The translations under genes and the position numbers were made by a program. Below are positions 12,201 through 24,200 of a DNA stretch of 33,125 nt, piece by piece; the first letter of the stretch is position 1, and each line of letters opens with the position of its first letter. Under the pieces are notes generated by a model, which was not told the origin of the DNA, ran no database searches, and saw only the letters and a program-made list of their open reading frames with translations. Source of the DNA: Phoronis australis (lineage: Eukaryota; Phoronida; Phoronidae); the NCBI GenBank assembly GCA_002633005.1, contig NMRA01000484.1, forward strand, positions 1 to 33,125. Reading direction: 5' to 3'.

Positions 12201-15200
12201 TCAATATTCATGCAGTGAGCAGACTCTAAAACTGCAGCTGAACAAATTCTCAACTAGAAATTTGAATCTTGAGGTCATTTGTTTATTTATTTATTGTGAT
12301 ATTTAAAATGAGGGTGACCTCTTCAGTGATAGCACTGCTTTCCAAGAGGGCCCTCACTTTGATTTATGATGAAAACACAGCTAAAAATAATTAAAAATTT
12401 ACACATTTTCCATTATAAAATACATCACTCATAACATTGGTGTCCTGCCCATATTAGGTTATGTGTGACCCTGAGTTGCCCAGATTTGGTTACGCGAATT
12501 TTAAATGCCCAGATTTGGTTTCACATCACCATTAAATGCCCATATTTGGCTACATGTGACCTTTAAATGACCATATTTGGACATGTTTGAACCTTTCTGC
12601 TCATAATTACCAAGAGATACTGCTGAAGATCTTCATTCACTAAGTATCTCCGCCTCTCCTCAGCCTCCTTATCCACGGGACTCAACCGCCGGGGTACCAC
12701 CTCAGGTCTGTCACCATGGCCCTACAAAACGATGGCTTCACATGGACACAGACTTCACAGAAGGTAAAGAGATTACACAACACATTACTGTTAACAACTT
12801 AATGCATACGTTTCTGACCAACAGATGTGCTCTTCTCAATAACAACGCACCAGTCAGATATTGTGATGGTCTCAGCAGTTAAAATAACATACTAGTATGG
12901 AAGTAGATACTTAGACAAAATGGCAGTAGACACTCACATATGCATAATGCTGGCTCTTAAAAATTGAAATATTCTAAGCATTTATAAAAAGTACTTAATA
13001 ACAGGAATTTCCTTAGTAATTAAAAATAACAGTAACATACATTATAAAATGTGGTACTGTATACGATCACCTTCAGAGACGTTCCAAAATACGTGAAAAC
13101 AAATCACTGCATATCACACTCAACCCTCTGTCTTCACTCAGCTTTGAACATAATCAGAGACAACAAGTCCTCGATAGGCAAATCGGAGAATGGATTCATA
13201 TTGAATGACAAGTCCCTATTTGTCATATCTCAAAATTTTTAAAATGTCACAGGGTAGTCTCAATTGTCGTAGAAGATTTTTTGGTGCTTTGTGCATTCTA
13301 TATTAAATAACAACAACTTTGCTTTTCACATTTATGTGAGACAGGATTTGTCAGTGATAAGGATAAACTACACAATTTTACAATTTGTGAAACGTCACAA
13401 AATATCGCAGAGTTGGTTAACCAACCTTCCAACCAACAACTCAACACATGCTGAAGCTAACAGGCATAATACACCTACTGCATTGCCACACAATTAGGGC
13501 CATGGGCTTCTGAGCGGAACTGCGAATAAGTGCAAAATTGAGGTGCACACGCCAATATGCGGGCCACTTGAGTTAAAANGCATAGAAATATAGAAAGTCT
13601 GTGGGTTCAGCTGTGAATTCAATGCACAAATACCTGCTTTAGGAGCCCGTCGTTTCGTGCCAGCAGTATTTTTCAATTGTTTCTTTGGTAAAGTGTTCTC
13701 CTTGACTGGTTTCTTGTCGTCTTCACTGTCCGATTCTGCAGAAGCACATTCAGCAAATAACAAGAGTTAGAAGTATTTGTCTGTTTAACTCAATGTCTGT
13801 TTGCAATAATGTAACTGACATGTTAGTGAATTTTATATTGAAATGGAGTCCCAGTACAAGAATCTTAGTGAATATTGAAATGGGGCCCCAGTACAAGAAT
13901 CTTTAATTTTAGTGAATATTGAAATGGAGTCCCAGTACAAGAATCTTAGTGAATATTGAAATGGAGTCCCAGTACAAGAATCTTAGTGAATATTGAAATG
14001 GAGTCCCAGTACAAGAATCTTAGTGCAGAGAATAATGTTCCCTGTCAGGCAGTGATTGCTTTTTGGTTGGCAGGAGTGGAGAGGAGGCATTGTGGCCTAG
14101 TGGGATAGGTGTACTATTCCTTCATTCAAGGTCGTGGGTACGAGTCCCACAGGGGCACACTGCTACATCCTTGACGCAGATCTTTAATTCCCCAGCTTGG
14201 TATAATCTATATTAAAAAAGCATAAAAATGGTTCCAGGTGATCAGTATAATGGGCCCACATGCGCAGCCTGCGAATGTCTGGTACAAGGTGTAACAGACC
14301 CCCTCCAATTATCTAATACTGGCAGGAATAATAAAGCTTTGCTTTTAAACCCCCATGCTCAGCTTAAAACCCACCCCAGATGCCCTGAGCATTGACCTGA
14401 ACGAAAACTGTAAATCCATTGACATTTGCCCTCACCAGACTTGAGATCAGCCAGCACATTTCTGGCCTCTTCAGACAACACCTGAGCCTTGCCTGGCTCC
14501 AGACTATCCAAGAATTCTTCTTCCTCCACCTCTGGCTCTTTGTTCTCTATCACACCAACAGGTAGCGGCGCGTCTGTCTTGACCACAGGTGTGGATTCTA
14601 CAGGAAGAAAAGAAAGTGATCTAGCGTTGGTGATCAGCTGCAGCACGCTTGTCAGTCAAGCAAAGTTATGGAAGAATTGCACTTTGACTAAAAATGAAAA
14701 AATTATTCAGCATCAATTGCATCACAGGAAATTTCATAGTCAAAAGATAACTTGAATGAAGATTTTCAATAACAACACAGGACATACTTAAAACGAAAAG
14801 CCCGAGCCACGAAATAATGCCTAAATTCCTCTAAACTTCTCCACTGAAAAATTAGTAAGCGTTCTTGTGAATCGTCTGCGTCTAAAATAAAAGTTAGTTC
14901 AAGGACGTTTAGAGCACTTTTTTGTCTATTAGCATCTTAAATGGCCACACTGTAATGTTTGCTAGAGTACTTTGCAGAAAGGTCAATCAATCATTGGAAC
15001 TCGTACCCCAGCTGTCATCTTGTGGTCCCAGTAATGTCAGTGCACTATAATATCTGTGAACAGAACCGCAAGGCAAGCGCTGTTTATCCCAGGTAATTTC
15101 TAGAGTTGCAGTCATGTTCAAAGTGATAGTCACTGCCCACTGCTGAATAGACTATTAACTTGGCTCACAGAGGCTGCGCACTTATTAAAACTGGTATCAA

Positions 15201-18200
15201 ATGATTTTTAATTTTTCAATATCTAACTTCAGGGGTAAAGAAACCATTTGCAGAACCATTTCCAACAGATCCAAAAATATGGTACACCCTAGTATATGCT
15301 TTTGAAGATTGACATAAAACTGGTGAAGTGAAAAGGCAAACTTCAAAGTGTTATATTTATTGCTTCTATGTGTCGTATTATGAGGAAACGACCAGCATCT
15401 GTGAATTAATATCGAGCAATATTTTGGCGAGTAAGTCAAGGCACTTTCAATGGCAGAGATATACAGTTTTCACAATTAAGTCCTTGCATACTTGTGAAAA
15501 TGGCACAGATTGTGAAAGGTTCCTTACTCGGACGACTATTATGGTATATTGTGAACACTCTCACAAACACTTGCCTTTATGTTATCACACTGCCTGTATA
15601 TCACCTGTGTATCACTAGTGTATCACCTGTGTATCACTAGTGTTCCATGCACTCAACCAGCAAAGACACTTTTCAGACAAAACTTGATAGGGACAGTAAT
15701 GCTCACCAGAAGAATCGGTGTCCTCATGTGTAACAGGTGGTGGGGCTTCCGTTGTCTTGGTGATTCTTTTCGGCCCGAGCTCCTTTGCGATGACTTGTTG
15801 ACCCACCCTCCATGACCTCACAGTGATGACCTCTGAAATGAAAACTAGAAATTAGTAATATGGAACCACCGAATGCACAAACAAAAGGAGCAAAACAGTC
15901 ACAGCAAAGGTCATGAATGTTTGTCCAATCAGTTGGCAACGAAACTGGTCGTTGACCAGTCTTCTAGTCGACTCCGACCAAACAAGTAGCCATCTACAAA
16001 GAGTCACTACTTCAGTTTCCAAAGTAGCCTTCTATTGAGTCAGAAATCCAAAACAAGTACCACATCTTCATCACAGTCTAGCGGGTATTTTGTAAAGTCT
16101 TGTGCATTCAGTAAAGCACCGTATTACTATAACTACTGTCAAATTCATACAACGGATGTGACAAAAAAGACATTATCTGAGAAGACTCAAGATCCTCGAC
16201 TGAAGTTCTCACTGCACTCGGTTGTGAGGCCTGCTAAAAACACGGCTATTTTTCAGACCAGTCGGTAACCAATTGCTGGCTCATTTCCAGCCAATCAAAC
16301 AAAAGCTATATATGTACTACAGATGGGACATGTTAAGATGGAATGCTCATTTAAATCTGTCAAGTGCGTATATTAGAAACGCGGCCAGGATTACAGCTAT
16401 TTTAACAAATAGCAACTTAGCCAAATAAGACATAGTATAAATTGATTTAAATCTTCTTGTGGAAAAGGATGACAAAATTTCCAAATGAGTTTTCAAGGCT
16501 AAAATTTTCGTAACTTTCCTTTTGGTTGAGAAACTTGACAAAATAAAATTTTCTTTTAACCACCTCGTTGTGTATTAAATTCGTGAACCACAACCGTAAC
16601 TAACCCATCCATTTAACTCACCCTTCTTGTGAACCTTTCCCGTAACTCTGGTGGCACCTTTCTTTGGAGACGACAAAGATTTTTGGGGCTTCGTCTCAAC
16701 TTTCTCTTCAGAAGGTGTCAGTTTAGCAGACTTTTTTCCTGACAACCTGTTTTTCAACCTCTCCTTTTCCCTTTTTCTCTGAGCACGCTCATTTCGTACT
16801 TGTGACATATAGTGGACTTTTCCATCCGGCGTGCGTATTTTAGTCTCAACTTGGCTGAAGCCTGTTGAAGAGGAAGACAAAGGATCAGGGGACACAACTC
16901 CAGGAGTCTGTTTCATGAAAAGTCATTTAAGACTTAAGACAGCAATTTGTTCTTACTCCCCCACTTCACAATTACTGAATAAAAGTTTTGCTAAGCAATT
17001 ATGAGCTCATTGCAGTCTAGGAACAATTCATAGAAATTATTTAAATGACTACAAGTTATATGTGAAAATTCTCAGAAACTTTAAATTTTTGTTCGAGCGA
17101 GACTGAACTTTTTTTCAGAAATAGTTGTTTGAAGCGCAAGATTAAACTTCCGATTTAAGTCATCAGTCACTTTTCACGAAACCCGACTCCAAAGAAATGC
17201 ACACTCGACTTTGGCAACAGTCACTCTCAACAGGAAAGCATCTTTAGCCACAGACAACAATACACGAGTTAAATTGAGGAGTCAACATGGCAATTGGCAA
17301 GTCAACAACATTAATAGACTAAACAAAGCAGAGCCAAGGGCTGAAGGAAACAGAAACACACAGATGAGATGGTATATCAAAATCACTTTATTGTTGAAAT
17401 GGCAACTGAAGGTCACTTTAAGTTGAGAAACACCAATTGAGAGGATGTGCTAAGCTGATGTTGAGCATGTCAGACAACTTTAATACTGAGAAGTCGTGAG
17501 ACACCCTGCTCAAGTTGAGAACGTCCCCTCACTGTAATACTGAGTTAATTTGGTGCACACTAGTGTAGTGTTCCTCACAGACACTGTGAAATACTGAAAC
17601 ATATCTAAAAGGGGATACAGTAGATACCTGTTAGTGACCCGTTTATTATGGAAACCTAGTGGCTGTTACTTGCAAGGAGGCACTAGTAAATAGCTTGTAA
17701 TTCATATCCACTGCCTCTGTTCAATTTTGGTTCATTGCTCATGATTTCGACTTCTTCTCTGACTTTACGATTGCACTATTTATTCTCTCTAGAGAGTATT
17801 CTGACTGTAGGTTTGCAAATGTGCAATGTGTCCATACCGTGTTTTACTATGGCTGTAAGGTTGCCAGATGACAACCAGGACAACCACCAAGGACCACCCA
17901 CTGGTGACCATGTGACACAAAGGTTCCAGCCAGTACCCAGATGAAGGGCCCAGGAAGAGCTCGAAAGCTAGATCCGCAACACAAACAGGTTGTCGACATG
18001 TAACTACTCTATCCCTAATACAATGTAATGGTGCCACCTATGAACATTCATTCTGTTGAAATATTTTGGTAATATTGAGATTGCAAACACCTTTCATTAC
18101 GCAAAGACTGTGTGATGTACTATACCTTTGTAATGTTGAGGGGGTGGGGCAGAGGCCACCTTTCTTGGGACAGGTTCATCTGGCTTATCAGACAGGTGCA

Positions 18201-21200
18201 ACCCATACGTTCTGCTTGACACAACGTCGTTGTCTTGGTGAAGTGCCCGCTGACCCAAGTCAGTTGTCATGACGGCATCCTTGTGATTGGCAGAGCTATC
18301 CTCGCTGCTGACAAGGCTGTTGTCCCCTGACCGCAGTCGTTGCTCTTTGATTCGTTCTCTCAGTTTCGACAGTGCTTCTGGATGTAAATTTAATGGACAC
18401 TGACAGACGTCACCAAGTTGACATAACCAGCACATACTCGAACATTTTTTACATTTTTTACTTTTCTTCACAATAAATATGAAATGACAAAAAAAGATTC
18501 CCAAAAAAATTACAGGGACATATAAATGATCACCAGATTCCCTCTAATCAAAAGAGGAAAATATATATTCTGTTCAACAGAATAAAAATTACCAGGTCAT
18601 CGATTGCCCAGAAGACTGGCCGTACAAGTTAAAGTTACAGTGGACTTACATTGACTAGTACAATATTTCATGTCAAAGTCGCAAAGTGCATGTAAAAATT
18701 CTCGAACCAGTTGTTATTGTGTCAAAGCTTGTGTAGTGCCCTCATGAATCATAGGCATGAATGGGGAAATTTTGAAGAATCTGAGATTTCATGTGTTATG
18801 GACATACCTGAATCCTTGTCAAGGTGCTTTAACCGACTCTGTATTTTTCTGGTTCTTCGACTTTGTAGTCCTTCACGGTAACTTCCTGTTGAGTTTCCAC
18901 TCGAGACATAGGTGGCATTGTGATCACCCTCTTTATTGTATGGGTTGCCAGGAAGGCCACTTATAGCCGACACCCGACTGACAACAGGGGGCACTTTAAC
19001 ATCCACATGATGGAGGCGTGGGGCGACACCTTTAGCACCCATGTCCGGTGTTGATGTGACCATGTCATCATTCAAGAACCTGATGTCAGTCTGCCTAAGA
19101 GCTCTTGAGTCTGTCAAATCAACCGTATGGGAACTGTAGCCTTGACTTGCCTGTACAGGATTCAAGGAATAGGTTGACGAATAATTCCCCCTGCTCGGCT
19201 CCTGGATGGCATTACACAAGTCACGGTGTTCTGTCCTGTCTAACATAAGCCTATCACCCCGTCCGTAACTACCTTCATCCTTATATCTAGGTTCACGCAC
19301 GAAATTATCGTGGTCAAGGACGTCGGCTCTGGATTCATGGAGTGCCACGGGGTCGCCGTATTCCTTGTACTCGGGGTAATCTTTGAATCCGACTCGGCGC
19401 GGACTACGGTTTCGATATTCCTGAATGTTGGACTCTCTCAAAGGAGACCTCGGTGTTCGACTGCCAACTGAAATAGCAAGTGAAGAGTAGATTACAACTT
19501 CCGTCATGCAGATGATTGTACAAAATGTACAAAGCGTATGGACCAGGAATTTTCCAAGCAAAGTTGTCAATTTGACAGACTGGTTCAGACTATACTAAGC
19601 CTTAGATCATATCAACACAATACTACAGAAGAGAAACGTCCACATGAAATAACCACTAACCAGTTAAGGGACCGTTCACAACAATCACCAGTTTCACACT
19701 CAGGCATCCAAACCGTAAGTTATTCCCTATGCAAAAATGGCAATATTTTGATAAGGTATGTCTTAAACTGCAAGTGCACTTCAAATTTAAATGCCAGTGT
19801 TGGTTTGTACAGTGATGTGGTTCAAACATCAACCAACTTTATCTTCAAACAACTGATTGTCGTGTAACCATGTATGTCCCATGTTGGATGGCACACATTA
19901 AAGTGTAGTAATTTTCTAGTTTTCCATTTATTGTTTCAATCGTTTCACTCATGCATGGATAAAGCCAATTGCTGATTCATCACGGAAGGTATCTCATCGA
20001 GTAATTCTGCCCTTGACCTTGAACTGACTCACATGACCTGTTTACAGAAGTTGTAAGGAGTCAGCCTTTTGGAAAGATTTTTGTGTTCTGATCACCAATT
20101 TGTAGCTAATTCGTTGTGAATCCTATCATGGTTTGTTGAATCCGTTTTAAGTTCATTTATTGAGATTTGTGTTTGATATCGATGGCTGAAGTGAAGCAAC
20201 CGTGGTATTCCCAGTTTGTGGGCCAAGTACCGGCCTTGTTCACCGCCGAAGCCGAAGGTCTTGAAAATATTTGCAGGCAACCATACATGGCATGTCTTGT
20301 GAAATTTACGCTGTATCATTCTCGCGTATCAATACCCCATTCGGCCCATGCCTCAGTGAAGATTTGACAGGAAATTTTCCACAAAAATTCTCGTAAGATA
20401 TCAATATGTACTGTCTCGTAAATGGAAACACTGTCTCTCCCCAAAGGCAAATGTTATACACCCTTGTACAAATGGCCAGCATAATTGTGAACTGTCCCTA
20501 ATACCATGACCAAGCTTATTGTGATTTGGAAGGGAAATCTTAATACTTCATTACTTAGTTTAGGGAGCAAGTGACCATTTCAACTTTAAAACTATTCCAT
20601 GGAACAACTTTGAAGAGTAATTCAGTTCCACTCAACTTGAATTTCCCATAGTCAGAGTATGCAAGCACAGAAAGACACTTTGTGACTTTTTCCTGTTTTA
20701 CTGCATTAATAGAGAGTCACTTACCATTGATGTCAACATATTTTCCTCATATAGTGCCCTGAAGACGTGTTCTGATGAATAGTTTAGGTAGCCATTGACC
20801 ATGTCGACTTATTTTCCTGTTATACTGGCCTGGCGAATACATTAACTTAGGAAGCTACATACCATGTCCACTTAATATTTTTCTGTTGTACAGGCCTGAC
20901 GAGTAGGTTATTTAAGGAAGCCACTTACCACGTCGACTTATTTTTCTGTTGTACTGGCCTGAAGAGTGCTTCTTGTCGCCTGGTCCATCATGCTGCAACA
21001 GACAATTGATTACATAGGATTTGTTTGTTAGTGGTGAATTGTTAAAGCTTTTAATTAATAACCCCTTCTTTTGTCATAGAAAAAATTAAATAATTATTGG
21101 TCTCACCTTGTTCTATACTCCAATGAGAAGCAATTTCTAGACTCGGGAAGATGCAGCAGTTTTTCATTAAGTGACAGCGAGTTTAACACACAAAATAACC

Positions 21201-24200
21201 AATAATGTCAAACTTATTTTCAAGAAATAACGGCAACCTGCCAGTTCTTGATAAGCACAGAATTCCCCACTAATTTGAGTAAGGACCAATGCAAGACCAC
21301 TTCTGTTATTGTATGTGATCCAAATCAGTAGATACTTTTATGGCAAGAGGCAGCTTTATAACAGCTCTGAGACACTTAGAGAATGTCACTGCTGTTGTGA
21401 CAATAGAGTAACACGCAGAGTGACAGGGCAATTCACGAACCAGTTTTCCTGCTATCACTTGAAAACGTTAATCTGTTGGGAATGCTATTCTTCGCTAGTT
21501 TCATAGGTTTTTATTAATTCATTGACTTATTTATTAATCAACTTACTTACACATTTCAAAATTAGACAGTAAATAGGAAAGAAAATACAGCTTACACCGA
21601 AGAAATCCCGAAATACTGCACTGCCTTCTCTGTTTCAGTGTCATTTATCCACGAGGATGACACAAGTCTGGGCATTCAACCCACAGTTGTGTACCCCTAC
21701 TAATACTCATGATTCACCATGATTGCACAATGAGTTTTAATGCAGACACCCAAAAATAATTACTAAGTCTGGTGAGGCGTGATGTATCTAATGCCTAGCG
21801 AGCAACCCTTCAAAAACTAGAAAACCATGGCATGCGTTGTTCTATCTACAAGTGAGAGGTGAGTGAGATTCACTGCCACGATTTCATTTCATTTTGTATA
21901 ATTAGAATTGTACGAACCGCAAAGCCAGAGTATATTTTTGGAGAAGAATAAAAGGACAATTTCCTGGCTAATATGAATACCTCGCAACATTGACATATTG
22001 ACATCAAAATATCGATCACGTGTAACAAAAACGATTCAAATTAAAGGAACAGAGCAAGTGTGAGAAAAAATTAGCAAGTTCCAATTTCTCAAACTTTGAA
22101 GCTTTAATTGAATGAGCTTTTGTTTAGCACATCAAACTTTCATAATTGACCAAATACTGAAAAAACATTGTCTAATTGCCAATCTTGACATTGATCGCTG
22201 CTACGTTCACGCCACCTTTTGGCAATACAAAAAAGTTACCAGATCATCGCCCACTTTGTATCTAGGTAGTCGATCAACGAGAACCATATTGTCTCGCAAC
22301 GGTGACCTCTCTTTGTCCAGTGGCACAAGGGGACGCAACGAGTCCTCGATTCTGTGCTCTGTACGTCTCATCTGAATCATATAACATGACATGATATATA
22401 TTTTGTAGAGACAACAGATGGCGCAATTATCTTGCAACAGATGCAGAGTTGATAGGACAAACATCCTTGAGATGCTCATAATTGTTTATAAAGCTCTACA
22501 CAATCGCACCTGCAAATATTAGTTATTGTAACATTACGTGAAAACAGCCTTTCATACATGGCTATAATGTTTAGATTTGCAAAATAATATTAAATAATCA
22601 TGGATCATGTATTGGCTTTCTGTTTAAAGTGTTTAAAATCATCAATTTCATATAAAAAACAAACCAATAAGGTGTCAGATTAGAACACCTACAATTATTG
22701 GATGATTTGTGAACTAGCTGGCCTCAAGTTGCCAGAGTATCTATTGGAGGATACATACTATATAGAATCAGCAGGGCTTGGAATGACCAATGACAAAAAC
22801 GCGGAAACTTTTACGGCCTAAACATTCGCGCTACCCAGCCTTGAAATAGCCGATGTGAACCTTTCGCCGACAAAAATCGGGAGGACTAAAAAAAAACGTT
22901 ACCACCATCAGTTGCATGCGTCTGCGTCTTTTTAACTCGACCGTCCACTCCCACCCCCACATTTTTGGCTGCAGAGCCGTAGTATTTGTCACCGCGGTTT
23001 ACAATCACACGAGACGCCATTGAAAATCCTACCACGCTATTCCAGGTGCCCCGGCAATGTTGACAATTTACGTTCCTCCGAAACATAAAGAGCAAATTCC
23101 ACTTTTCGAGGTGAAAGTCGTCGGCAACGCCGCGGTAAGAAAGTAATTTGCCGTGGAAATTTTACATCAAATTCGATTTTTTTTACGAGGAAATATTATA
23201 AAAAAAGCGGAAAGCACATTTGAAAAAGCGGAAATCCGCGTTTCCGCGGAAAATTCCAAGCCCTGTGGATGATACATGCTATATAGAATCAGGACAACCA
23301 ATCACTGCAAGAATCCCCCGTTGAATCCCCCATGAAAAGTTGTCATGATAATGCAGCTTGTTTTACCCATGGTTTGCAAAATAATAAAGAACGACGAAGC
23401 ACTACATTTGCAGTGGTTATGAAAGCTCAGTATTTGACTATGATGCCGCTTTTCACATTCCTGCAGGACACCAGGGAAGCGTGAAAATGGTACAAGTTTG
23501 TAAAAGAAACTTGCGTGTTGGTAGACACGACGCAGTGGGATTGGGTACGTTCATACATCACACTCATGATCATGGATTTAAGAAACTATCAATTAAAGTC
23601 GTTTTGTCTCTTTTCTCCTTTTGAGATAGTGAATTCATGATTGTGATACATTGTGCAATAAAGGAAGGTGTAATGATGCTAATAATGTAGTCACATGTCA
23701 TCGGAAGGTAAATAGTGCTGTTATGTACTTCAAACATATTTTCCTTCCAAAGATATGTTTCTATGTAGATTAATCACCATGCCAAATTTGCAACTCAAAA
23801 TGACCAGAGGGTAGTTTTAATGCAAACATGTAACAAGGCTGGAATTATTAGTTGTTTTAAGTTATTAGTACAGTGTATGTAGATCCAGTAATCACATGAC
23901 CAACTATCTAATTTTCTGGAATCCAACAACTCTATCAACACAAACCATTAAACATGCTGTAAAGGGACAGACACTATAAAGAGGTTACAAAGTTACCGCA
24001 ACTACAAGCGCATTTTTAACAATACTTACAGCAGTCTTCGTTTTACCAATGTTGTCCCATACATTTTCAAGGTCTGAAAAAAAACACTTCACTTAACATT
24101 TGTTGCAAAACTGAATACAAAAACAGAACCACAAGAAACAGCCATTACTTCGTATCCCAGTCAACAGATCAAAGAACTCTCCATACCTGATAATTTTTGT

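Larger units (their letters stand above)
9731..12610. other. large intron 11 without recognisable exons
   Basis: Apart from the repeats listed separately, this 2.9-kb interval is AT-rich and shows no frame encoding the conserved CEP350 middle region expected here. Reading phase would allow exon 11 to join exon 12 directly. Intron 12 (8881-9658) is plain. Confidence 0.6.

Noticed and set aside
14086-14160. Functional tRNA gene
   Set aside because: Pol III boxes are present, but the acceptor and anticodon stems do not pair and a long SINE body follows.
15915-16300. Possible inverted-repeat element around the words AATCAGTTGGCAACGA and TCGGTAACCAATTG
   Set aside because: Pairing is short and patchy, and I could not find a consistent axis.
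18378-18504. Cys/Lys-rich upstream extension of CEP350 exon 6
   Set aside because: An in-frame acceptor with the required phase lies at 18378, and the extension has no counterpart in CEP350.
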